Positions 1 to 6,064 of a stretch of DNA of 7,563 nt are shown here, piece after piece. How positions within the stretch are numbered: position 1 is the stretch's first letter; every line of letters starts with the position of its first letter. The DNA is taken from the NCBI GenBank assembly GCA_001303665.1, contig LJUF01000155.1:1-7563 (forward strand), read 5' to 3'. The stretch is from Phycisphaerae bacterium SM23_33 (GTDB taxonomy: Bacteria > Planctomycetota > Phycisphaerae > SM23-33). Both the position numbers and the translations under genes were made by a program. The notes under the pieces were generated by a model, which was not told the DNA's origin, made no database searches, and saw nothing but the letters and a program-made list of their open reading frames with translations.

Positions 1-1
1 C

Positions 2-919
2 ATCTTCCAGATCGCCTCACGCCAGGTGGGCGACCACGCCGTCAGCCTGGAAAACCTCCTCCAGCACACCTTCGAGAACCTTTCCAACGCCGACGGCTCG
101 ATGGTGACCGGCGTGGCCACCGGGTACTACAAGCTGGACGAGCTGACCTCAGGGCTTCAGAACGGGGAGATGATCGTGGTGGCCTCCCGGCCGTCGATGG
201 GCAAGACCGCCCTGGCCTGCAACATGGCCGAGTACATGGCCGTGGAGGACGGCCGCCCCGTGCTGCTGTTTTCGCTGGAGATGTCCAAGGAGCAGTTGGC
301 CCAGCGCTTCCTGTGCGCCCGGTCGAGGTACAACTCGCAGAAGCTTCGCCGCGGCAACATCTCCCCGGAGGACTGGACGCGGCTACAGATGGCCGCCGGC
401 GACCTGGAGAAGGCGCCGATCTTCATCGACGACTCCGCCGACTTGAACATCCTTCGGCTACGGGCCAAGGCCCGGCGGATGAAGGCCAGCCACGACATCC
501 AGTGCATCTTCGCGGACTACCTCCAACTGATGGCCCCCATGTCGCAGGGCCGCAACGACTCGCGCCAGCAGCAGATCGCCGAGATGTCGCGCGGGCTGAA
601 GGCCCTGGCCCGGGAGCTGAAGACCCCGGTGGTGGTCCTCAGCCAGCTCAACCGCGGTCCGGAGGACCGCGAGGGCCACCGGCCCCGCATGAGCGACCTC
701 CGCGAGAGCGGCGCCATCGAGCAGGACGCCGACGTGGTCATCCTGCTGCACCGCGAAGACTACTACCACCGCGGCGAGGCGGAGTACGTCCCCAACGGCG
801 TCACCGAGGTCATCGTCGCCAAGCAGCGCAACGGCCCCACCGACACCATCCGCCTGGCCTTCCTGGAGGAGTGCATCCGCTTCGAGAACTTCGCCTCCGA
901 AGAGGTGTACGGCTTCTGA
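2..919 (+). CDS. dnaB: Replicative DNA helicase DnaB, C-terminal part (5' end outside window)
   Basis: Hexameric helicase that unwinds DNA ahead of the replication fork. The frame is open to the left edge, so the N-terminal domain is missing. The visible 305 residues begin in the linker (IFQIASRQ) and continue through the whole RecA-like ATPase domain. Walker A (RPSMGKT) is at nt 188-208, the glutamate-bearing SLEM motif near nt 275-286, and Walker B (FADYLQL) around nt 509-529 with its Asp codon at 515. The SQLNR sensor motif follows, then the DNA-binding-loop segment RESGAIEQDADVV, and the KQRNG arginine-finger motif at nt 821-835. All core motifs are intact and no intein interrupts the P-loop or the other motifs seen. 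A GTG at nt 26 could be mistaken for a start, but the reading continues upstream with DnaB-like sequence. It ends with TGA and converges on the minus-strand gene 61 bp away. The family assignment is essentially certain. Confidence 0.97.
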   Translation: MFQIASRQVGDHAVSLENLLQHTFENLSNADGSMVTGVATGYYKLDELTSGLQNGEMIVVASRPSMGKTALACNMAEYMAVEDGRPVLLFSLEMSKEQLAQRFLCARSRYNSQKLRRGNISPEDWTRLQMAAGDLEKAPIFIDDSADLNILRLRAKARRMKASHDIQCIFADYLQLMAPMSQGRNDSRQQQIAEMSRGLKALARELKTPVVVLSQLNRGPEDREGHRPRMSDLRESGAIEQDADVVILLHREDYYHRGEAEYVPNGVTEVIVAKQRNGPTDTIRLAFLEECIRFENFASEEVYGF

Positions 920-920
920 C

Positions 921-941
921 GATTTTCGATTTGCGATTTCG
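921..941. repeat. 7-bp tandem repeat, about three copies, after dnaB
   Basis: Three back-to-back heptamers, GATTTTC, GATTTGC and GATTTCG, begin 1 bp after the dnaB stop. The stretch is conspicuously AT-rich against the surrounding G+C and runs straight into the GC hairpin at 940-955. Its function is unknown. It resembles in style and ending the AT-rich repeat at 4191-4220. Confidence 0.6.
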
Positions 942-964
942 CGGCGCCCGCCGCGTTCCCTTCT
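940..964 (+). terminator. Possible rho-independent terminator or hairpin between convergent genes
   Basis: An inverted repeat CGCGGC (940-945) and GCCGCG (950-955) with a 4-nt loop is followed by a weak pyrimidine tract (TTCCCTTCT, 956-964). It lies 20 bp past the dnaB stop, where a terminator would be expected. The T-tract is interrupted by C, so it may be an inefficient terminator or just a hairpin. On the minus strand the flanking tract is A-rich, which does not fit a terminator for the opposing gene. Confidence 0.3.
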
Positions 965-980
965 GCGGCGCGCCTCGTAC

Positions 981-1496
981 CTAGCCGCCCGCCTGCCACT
1001 TATCCACGATTCCCAGCGCCGCCTGCGGCTCGGCGTCCATGGTCCCCGCCAGCGGCAGCTCCACGCCCGCCTCCTGGAGGGCGGCCTTCAGCTCCTCGAT
1101 GAATACCCCCATGCCGGGCCCGCGCTCCAACCGCCAGGTCTCCTCCACCCCGCAGGCCGGCGAGCCGTTCTTGCCCAGCACACCCAGCACCTTCACCCCG
1201 CACTGGCGGTACTGCTGGATCTGGTAAACCAGCTCCCTCGCCCATTGGCGAAAGGCCTGCCGCACCGGGTGCGACTCCAGCCCGCTGCGGATCTGAATGT
1301 GCTGGCGGTCCAGCCCCAGCACCATCAGCTCCGGGCACGGCATCTGCACAATGCCGATCTGGCGCTGCATCAGGCCTTCGACCAACTCGTGCACGGCCGA
1401 GGGCCTTTCCGCGCAGCCCGCCAGCCGGGAGTTCTGATTCAGCACACAGTGCGGAACCAACACCACCGTCATGCTTCGGCAGTCCCGAAAGTCCAT
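981..1496 (-). CDS. TudS-related (DUF523-like) putative desulfidase, 171 aa
   Basis: Small, probably cytosolic protein with the three cysteine motifs typical of TudS-related proteins: PHCVLNQNSR (Cys17), MPCPE (Cys54) and GSPACG (Cys115). In TudS (2-thiouracil desulfidase, DUF523) three such cysteines hold a [4Fe-4S] cluster that removes sulfur from thiolated bases. The HCxLNQN and CPE...G signature here is closer to the TudS-related (CD3072-type) branch, whose substrate is unknown to me. Further cysteines are at 6, 28 and 99. The chosen ATG at 1496 has a strong GGAGG 7 nt upstream. An in-frame ATG at 1538 would add 14 residues of low-complexity sequence and lacks that support. The gene is alone on this strand, convergent with dnaB and divergent from bamA, so it is probably a single-gene unit. 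The coding call is firm; the desulfidase function is inferred from motifs. Confidence 0.8.
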   Translation of the reverse strand: MDFRDCRSMTVVLVPHCVLNQNSRLAGCAERPSAVHELVEGLMQRQIGIVQMPCPELMVLGLDRQHIQIRSGLESHPVRQAFRQWARELVYQIQQYRQCGVKVLGVLGKNGSPACGVEETWRLERGPGMGVFIEELKAALQEAGVELPLAGTMDAEPQAALGIVDKWQAGG

Positions 1497-1499
1497 CGT

Positions 1500-1508
1500 C
1501 TCTCCTCC
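1500..1508 (-). promoter_or_regulatory. Shine-Dalgarno that decides the desulfidase-like gene start
   Basis: Read on the minus strand this is GGAGGAGAG, with the GGAGG core at 1508-1504 and 7 nt before the ATG at 1496-1494. It favours this start over the in-frame ATG at 1538. Confidence 0.8.
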
Positions 1509-1522
1509 GGCGCCCTTGGCGC

Positions 1523-1604
1523 GCCTGAAGCCATTCATCGCAGTGCCTGAAGGGCAACTCTACCGGTTTCAGGCCGGTCCTGACAGAGAATACAGCGGTT
1601 TCAG
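1523..1604. repeat. Cluster of short direct and inverted repeats in the divergent region
   Basis: GCCTGAAG occurs at 1523-1530 and again at 1545-1552, 22 bp apart. The reverse complement TTCAGGC is at 1568-1574, so the second and third copies could pair as a 7-bp stem with a 16-nt loop. Separately, CGGTTTCAG is repeated at 1564-1572 and 1596-1604, 32 bp apart (about three helical turns). The cluster lies between the desulfidase-like start and the bamA promoter. It could be operator sites for either gene or part of the minus-strand leader. No regulator is identifiable from the sequence. Confidence 0.4.
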
Positions 1605-1649
1605 ACCCGGGGCGGGCAATGGGCCCGCCGCCGGCTGACGCCGAGTTTT

Positions 1650-1692
1650 AGAAAAAAAGTTAGTTTGACACCGGCCGCCCGATGCTTATCAT
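1650..1692 (+). promoter_or_regulatory. Sigma70-type promoter for bamA with upstream A-tract
   Basis: A perfect -35 TTGACA (1665-1670) and a near-consensus -10 TATCAT (1687-1692) are separated by 16 bp. An A-rich stretch (GAAAAAAAG, 1651-1659) just upstream could act as an UP element. Transcription would begin near 1699, leaving a leader of roughly 45-50 nt before the GTG of bamA. It is the best promoter-like match I find in the window. Confidence 0.65.
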
Positions 1693-1746
1693 TTCCGCTG
1701 TTGCCAAGGGCGGCAAAGGTTCTTCGCGGCGAAAGGGAGTTCGTTT

Positions 1747-4059
1747 GTGAAAGTCATCTCTCGCTCCGGAACGATGCTGGCCTGGGTGCTAGCGTGGGCG
1801 CTTTCGCCAACCAGCGGATGGGCCCAAGCCAACAGGCCGGCAGGCCCACGCGACACCGTCATCGAGGTCCGCGTGGAGGGCAACCAGTACCTGAGCGTCT
1901 CGGCGGTGCTGGCCAACGTCAAGCTCCGACCCGGTCAGGCCTACACCGACCAGGCGGTCCGCGACGACGAGCAGCGGCTGCTGAAGACGCGGAAGTTCGA
2001 ACGGGTCGAGGCCGTCAAGACCCAGACGGACCGGGGCGTGATCGTCACCTTCCGGGTGGTGGAGCGGCCGGTGGTGGACGCGGTCCTGTTCGAGGGCAAC
2101 AAGGCCTTCAAGGACGCCGAGCTGGCCAGCACCGTCCCCTTCAGCGCCGGCGACCCCATCGACCCGTACACCATTCAGAGCGGCGTGCGGGCCATTGAGA
2201 GCCGCTACCGGGCCGAGGGCTACTACGACGCCAAGGTCACGTACGACCCCGACGCACTGCAAGCGCAGCGGCGGGTGGTCTTCCGGGTCGTCGAAGGCCC
2301 CAAGGCCTCCCTCCAGACCATCAAGTTCAAGGGCAACCAGTCGTACTCCGCCCGGCGGCTGCGGGGCGTGATCAAGAGCCGCCCGAGGATGTGGCCGATC
2401 GCGCCCGGCCGGCTGGACCTGGAAACCGTCGACCGCGACGTGGTGGACCTGCGGAACTTCTACCGCTCGGAGGGCTACCTCGACGCCGAGGTCGACCGGG
2501 AACTGGCCTTCTCCCCCGACAAGAAAGACGTGGTGGTGACCTTCCTCATCGAGGAGAAAAGCCGCTTTCGCGTCCGCAAGCTGGTCTTCGACGGCGCCAA
2601 GGTCTTCGACGCCAACGAGCTGCGCAAGGATCTGAAGCTGGTGGAGGGGGCGTTCTACGACGGCTTGGCCCTGCGCCGCGACATGGACAAGATCCAGAAC
2701 CTGTACGGGCAGATCGGCTACATCAACACGAGAGTTAACGTCACGACGCCTTACGCGGACAAGCCCGGCCTGGTGGACCTGATATACAGCGTGGACGAGG
2801 GCGAGCAGTTCCGGGTGGGGCGGGTGGACATCCGCGGCAACGCGGTGACCCAGGAGCGGGTCATCCGGCGGCAGCTCCAGTTCCGCCCGGGGCAGGTCTT
2901 CAACACGGTCGCCGTGGAGGAGTCGCGGCTGCGGCTGTCCGAGACCTGGCTGTTCGAGAAGGTCGAGATCACCCCGTACGGGGACAAGCCCGGCGAGCGC
3001 GACGCCCTGGTGACCCTTCAGGAGCGCCCCACCGGGCAGTTCATCGTCGGGGCGGGCGTGTCCAGCAACGCCGGACTGCTGGGCACCATCGCTTACGCGG
3101 AGCGCAACTTCGACATCCTGGCCTGGCCCAAGTCCTGGGACGACGTCAAGGCCGGGCGAGCCTTCAAGGGCGCCGGGCAGACCTTCCGCATCACCGCCGA
3201 GCCGGGCACCGAATTCATGCGCTTCCACATCGACTGGCTGGAGCCCTACCTCTTCGACAAGCCCTACTCCCTCGGCACCCGGGCGTTCGTGTTCACCTCC
3301 GGCCGGGAAACCTACGACGAGACCCGCTACGGCGGCTTGGTCAGCCTGGGGCATTCCTTCCCCAACCGCTGGTACGGCGAGGTGGCCGGGCGCATCGAGG
3401 GCATCCGCGCCAACGACCTGGACAGCAGCGCCCCGCCGGACGTAGTCGACATCAAGGGCACCACCGTCCTGGGCGGCGCCAAGGGCACCATCGTTCGCGA
3501 CAAGACGGACAGCCGCTGGCTGCCCTCGACCGGCGACCGCATCAGCCTCAGTTACGAGCAGGTCGTGGGCGACTTCAACTTCGGCAGGGCCGTCGCCGAC
3601 TACCACACCTACTACACCGTGTACACGGACGCCCTGGAGCGCAAGCACATCCTGGCGGCCCGGGCCGCCGGCGGGGCCATCTTCGGCGACTCTCCCGTCT
3701 TCGAGCGCTTTTACGGCGGCGGGCTGGGTTCGGTCCGCGGCTTCGAATATCGCGGCATCAGCCCGCGGCAGGGCCCCGGCCGGGACCCGGTGGGCGGCGA
3801 CTTCATGATGTTCGTCGGCGGCGAGTACAGCTTCCCCGTGGTCGGCCAGCAGCTCCGCGGCGTGGTCTTCCTGGACAGCGGCACGGTCGAGCGCGACTTC
3901 GGCATCACCACCTACCGCGTCTCGGCGGGTTTTGGCCTGCGGCTGCACGTGCCCTTCTTCGGGCCCGTGCCCATGAGCCTGGACTTCGGCTTCCCCATCA
4001 GCAAGCACGGCGACGATGACACCCAGTGGCTCAGCTTCAGCTTTGGCTGGGTGTTCTAG
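1747..4059 (+). CDS. bamA: Outer membrane protein assembly factor BamA (Omp85), 770 aa
   Basis: Central subunit of the BAM machine, which folds and inserts beta-barrel proteins into the outer membrane. The GTG start is preceded 7 nt upstream by GGGAG (1735-1739). Residues 1-28 form a Sec signal peptide with a hydrophobic core and an AQA cleavage site. Five POTRA domains follow at roughly 37-108, 109-187, 188-272, 273-354 and 355-430, each with the recurring FxGN/VxGN-type start and a GxYxx(A/V)xV-like or related end. The C-terminal 16-strand barrel region is about 431-770. It contains the conserved loop-6 motif VRGF (663-666) within GGLGSVRGFEYRG, and the chain ends in an aromatic beta-signal (FSFGWVF). 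Length is close to the typical roughly 800 residues. It is the first gene of the envelope cluster, directly behind a strong promoter-like sequence. Nothing is truncated. Confidence 0.96.
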   Translation: MKVISRSGTMLAWVLAWALSPTSGWAQANRPAGPRDTVIEVRVEGNQYLSVSAVLANVKLRPGQAYTDQAVRDDEQRLLKTRKFERVEAVKTQTDRGVIVTFRVVERPVVDAVLFEGNKAFKDAELASTVPFSAGDPIDPYTIQSGVRAIESRYRAEGYYDAKVTYDPDALQAQRRVVFRVVEGPKASLQTIKFKGNQSYSARRLRGVIKSRPRMWPIAPGRLDLETVDRDVVDLRNFYRSEGYLDAEVDRELAFSPDKKDVVVTFLIEEKSRFRVRKLVFDGAKVFDANELRKDLKLVEGAFYDGLALRRDMDKIQNLYGQIGYINTRVNVTTPYADKPGLVDLIYSVDEGEQFRVGRVDIRGNAVTQERVIRRQLQFRPGQVFNTVAVEESRLRLSETWLFEKVEITPYGDKPGERDALVTLQERPTGQFIVGAGVSSNAGLLGTIAYAERNFDILAWPKSWDDVKAGRAFKGAGQTFRITAEPGTEFMRFHIDWLEPYLFDKPYSLGTRAFVFTSGRETYDETRYGGLVSLGHSFPNRWYGEVAGRIEGIRANDLDSSAPPDVVDIKGTTVLGGAKGTIVRDKTDSRWLPSTGDRISLSYEQVVGDFNFGRAVADYHTYYTVYTDALERKHILAARAAGGAIFGDSPVFERFYGGGLGSVRGFEYRGISPRQGPGRDPVGGDFMMFVGGEYSFPVVGQQLRGVVFLDSGTVERDFGITTYRVSAGFGLRLHVPFFGPVPMSLDFGFPISKHGDDDTQWLSFSFGWVF

Positions 4060-4093
4060 GCCGCCTTGACTGGAGCCTGCCGACAGCAAGGCG

Positions 4094-4109
4094 CCGGCCG
4101 CCCGGCCGG
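4094..4109. other. GC-only hairpin after bamA
   Basis: CCGGCC (4094-4099) pairs with GGCCGG (4104-4109) around a 4-nt loop, 35 bp past the bamA stop. No T-tract follows, so it is unlikely to be an intrinsic terminator. It could stabilise a processed mRNA 3' end or be chance in GC-rich DNA. Confidence 0.3.
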
Positions 4110-4187
4110 GGGCGGGAGAGCCTCACGACCTACGTCAATGGGCGCCAAGGAGAGGATCTTTCTGTGGTCGGAACGGCGCTTGTCATG

Positions 4188-4220
4188 CGCGGAATTCGTG
4201 ATAATTCGTGAAATTCGCGG
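4188..4220. repeat. AT-rich tandem repeat (AATTCG units) in the bamA-ompH spacer
   Basis: Three AATTCG units at 4193, 4203 and 4212 lie 10 and 9 bp apart, the first two extended to AATTCGTG and the last to AATTCGCG. CGCG(G)AATT at 4188-4196 can also pair with AATTCGCG at 4212-4219, with one bulged G and a 15-nt loop. The 249-bp spacer (4060-4308) holds no convincing gene or promoter otherwise. The repeat's end, TTCGCGGAGC (4214-4223), differs by one base from TTCGCGGCGC (938-947) after dnaB. Confidence 0.55.
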
Positions 4221-4295
4221 AGCGTCCCGCGAGGATGTCAGGGCACCGGAGCGACGCGCGTTTGAGGATGACTGCAACCGGCTTGGACCAAGTGG

Positions 4296-4301
4296 AAGGA
4301 G
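4296..4301 (+). promoter_or_regulatory. Shine-Dalgarno fixing the ompH start
   Basis: AAGGAG sits 7 nt before the ATG at 4309. A second GGAGG at 4303-4307 is too close to the ATG to be the main site. The open frame extends upstream to 4066, but that part has no signal peptide or OmpH similarity, so 4309 is the start. Confidence 0.8.
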
Positions 4302-4308
4302 TGGAGGC

Positions 4309-4920
4309 ATGAAACCGTCGAATCTGATCGCGGCTGGGGCCTTGGCCCTGCTGGCCGTGGTGGTGCTGCTGGGCCAGACGCAGGGGCAGACGCCCGGGCC
4401 GGCCCAGGCGCCGCGGTACACGCGCGTGGCCGTCTGTGATGTCGGCGCCGTCTTCAACGGCTACGCCCGCGGGGAGGATCTGAACGCCCAGCTGGACCGG
4501 AACCGAGCCCTGGCCCAGCAGGAGGACCAGAAACGCGCCGACGCCATCAAGAGAATCGAGGACACCCTCAAGCAGCTCAAGCAGGGATCCAAGGAATACA
4601 ACGCCCGCGTGGAGCAGCGTGACCGGTTGGCCTTCGAGCGCAAGGCCTGGCGCGAGTTTGAGCAGATGAAGTTCCTGGACGAGCACCGCCGCATGATGGA
4701 GGCGATGTACACGGAGATCCTCGACGCGGTGGCGGCGACGGCCAAGGAGAAGGGATACGACCTGGTGGTGTACCGCGAGGCCGTCGAGATCGACAGCAAG
4801 ACGACCACCGAGTTGTATCAGAAGATCGCCCAGCGCAAGTGCCTGTACTACAATCCCGCCATTGACCTGACCCAGGCGGTGCTGGACCGGCTCAATCGCC
4901 AATACAAGGCCAGGGGGTAG
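4309..4920 (+). CDS. OmpH/Skp family periplasmic chaperone, 203 aa
   Basis: Skp-type holdase that binds unfolded outer-membrane proteins in the periplasm and passes them to BamA. Residues 1 to about 26 are a signal peptide or N-terminal anchor: a positive start, then a run of Ala/Leu/Val at 7-22. The segment 27-35 is Pro/Gln-rich. The body begins with the family's first strand RVAVCDVGAVFNGY (39-52). A long charged, heptad-like helical region (about 55-147) would form the tentacle arms of the trimer. The chain ends with KGYDLVV (148-154) and the late-strand pattern CLYYNPAIDLTQAVLDRLN (178-196), both typical of OmpH proteins. Cys43 and Cys178 lie in predicted body strands. The gene follows bamA and precedes lpxD, the usual order. 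The symbol skp/ompH is used for homologues; orthology to the E. coli gene is likely but not shown. Confidence 0.9.
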   Translation: MKPSNLIAAGALALLAVVVLLGQTQGQTPGPAQAPRYTRVAVCDVGAVFNGYARGEDLNAQLDRNRALAQQEDQKRADAIKRIEDTLKQLKQGSKEYNARVEQRDRLAFERKAWREFEQMKFLDEHRRMMEAMYTEILDAVAATAKEKGYDLVVYREAVEIDSKTTTELYQKIAQRKCLYYNPAIDLTQAVLDRLNRQYKARG

Positions 4921-4984
4921 CCCGGCTTTCCGAGACGTACCCAGCTCCGGCGAGGCCGGCTGCAGGCTTGTGGGCGGGCGCCCG

Positions 4985-5015
4985 TGGCGGTATCATGGCC
5001 GCCAGACCATGGCGG
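4985..5015 (+). promoter_or_regulatory. Mutually exclusive hairpins over the lpxD start
   Basis: TGGCGG (4985-4990), CCGCCA (4999-5004) and TGGCGG (5010-5015) alternate. The middle element can pair with the first (6 bp, 8-nt loop) or with the last (6 bp, 5-nt loop). The second hairpin would bury the ATG at 5009 and the GGCGGGA stretch after it. The base pairing is seen in sequence; a regulatory role is speculative in DNA this GC-rich. Confidence 0.3.
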
Positions 5016-6064
5016 GATTTCGCGTGACAGCCCGTGAGCTGGCCCGGCGCCTGGGCGGCAGGGTGGAAGGCGACGGCGAGGTGGTGCTGACGGGGGCGGC
5101 GGCGCTGGACGCGGCCGGACCGGAGCAGGTCACCTTCGTGCTGGACGCCCGGCGAACGTCGGCCCTGGCCACGTCCAAGGCCGGCGCGGCCATCGTCGCC
5201 GAGGACGCCCCCGCCGCCGGCATGACCCTGATCCGCGTGAAGAACGTCCAGGCAGCCGTGGCCGGGATGCTGGGCATCATCGGCGACAACGAGTCCCTGC
5301 CGCCGCCCGGCGTCCACCCCTCCGCCGTCGTGGCCGAGGACGCCCGGCTGGGTGAGGGCGTGGCCGTCGGGGCGGGCGCGGTCGTCGAGCCCGGCGCCGA
5401 GCTCGCCGCCGGCGTGGTGGTCTGCGCCAAGGCCGTCGTCGGGCGCGACGTGACCATCGGGGAGCATACCGTCATCTTCGAGCACACGGTCCTCCAGGGC
5501 CGCTGCCGCATCGGGCGGCGCTGCCGCGTCGGCCCCGGCGCCGTCATCGGCTCCAGCGGCTACGGGTACTTCGTGGAGGACGGGCGGCACCGCCGCGTGC
5601 CCCACACCGGCAGCGTCGAGATCGGCGACGACGTGGACATCGGCGCCTGCAGTTGCGTGGACCGGGCCAAGTTCGGCGCCACCCGCATCGGCGACGGCAC
5701 CAAGATCGACAACCTGGTGCAGGTGGCCCACAACGTTCAGATCGGGCGCGGCTGCCTGCTGGCAGGTCAGGTGGGCATCGCCGGCAGCGCCGTGCTGAAA
5801 GACTTCGTGGTGCTGGGCGGGCACACCGGCGTGCGCGATAATATTACCGTCGGGGCCGGCGTGCAGGCCGCCGCCTTCGCCGCCATCGCCCAGGACGTGC
5901 CCGACGGGGCCACCATCGCCGGCATCCCCGCCGGGGACGCCCGCCAGCAGCTCCGCGCCATCCAAATGACCGCCAAGCTGCCGGAGCTCCGCCAGCAGCT
6001 GCGGCAACTGGTCAAGAGGCTCGAGGCCCTTGAGTCTGCAGCGGACCATAAAGGCACCGGTTGA
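5009..6064 (+). CDS. lpxD: UDP-3-O-(3-hydroxyacyl)glucosamine N-acyltransferase LpxD, 351 aa
   Basis: Third step of lipid A synthesis: transfers a 3-hydroxyacyl chain from ACP to the glucosamine 2-amino group freed by LpxC. It acts as a cytosolic trimer. Residues 1 to about 95 are the uridine-binding N-terminal domain (ELARRLGGRVEGDGEVVLTG, then VTFVLD). From about 100 to 310 hexapeptide repeats form the left-handed beta-helix, with the family block GSSGYGYF, VEIGDDVDIGACSCVDR and IDNLVQVAHNVQIG. His241 in AHNV is the expected catalytic base. A C-terminal helix follows (about 312-343). The ATG at 5009 gives the best match to LpxD N-termini but lacks a good Shine-Dalgarno. GTG at 5024 (with GGGA 6 nt upstream) is an alternative, and an upstream GTG at 4970 would add an unmatched extension. 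There is an 88-bp gap after ompH, and the 3' end overlaps lpxC-fabZ by 35 bp. Confidence 0.95.
   Translation: MAGFRVTARELARRLGGRVEGDGEVVLTGAAALDAAGPEQVTFVLDARRTSALATSKAGAAIVAEDAPAAGMTLIRVKNVQAAVAGMLGIIGDNESLPPPGVHPSAVVAEDARLGEGVAVGAGAVVEPGAELAAGVVVCAKAVVGRDVTIGEHTVIFEHTVLQGRCRIGRRCRVGPGAVIGSSGYGYFVEDGRHRRVPHTGSVEIGDDVDIGACSCVDRAKFGATRIGDGTKIDNLVQVAHNVQIGRGCLLAGQVGIAGSAVLKDFVVLGGHTGVRDNITVGAGVQAAAFAAIAQDVPDGATIAGIPAGDARQQLRAIQMTAKLPELRQQLRQLVKRLEALESAADHKGTG

Noticed and set aside
1000..1557. Second minus-strand open frame over the desulfidase-like gene
   Set aside because: Arg/Gly/Ala-rich frame-shifted translation; the frame with HCVLNQN, CPE and SPACG motifs and the good Shine-Dalgarno is the real one.
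1587..1592. Possible minus-strand -10 box (TATTCT) for the desulfidase-like gene
   Set aside because: No -35-like hexamer at 16-18 bp upstream on that strand; too weak to list.
1789..4089. Very long minus-strand open frame (766 codons) opposite bamA
   Set aside because: It is the antisense of a clear bamA. Its translation is low-complexity (Val, Ala, Gly, Asp, His-rich) with no recognisable motif, as expected from codon bias in G+C-rich DNA.
4180..4205. Possible promoter before ompH (TTGTCA at 4180-4185, GATAAT at 4200-4205)
   Set aside because: The spacer is only 14 bp, too short for sigma70, and the GATAAT falls inside the AATTCG repeat.
4066..4308. Upstream extension of the ompH frame (81 codons)
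   Set aside because: No signal peptide or OmpH similarity in this part, while ATG 4309 has an AAGGAG at ideal spacing and starts a proper signal peptide.
4975..4984. 10-bp perfect palindrome CGGGCGCCCG before lpxD
   Set aside because: Easily expected by chance in GC-rich DNA, and there is no partner site or spacing pattern.
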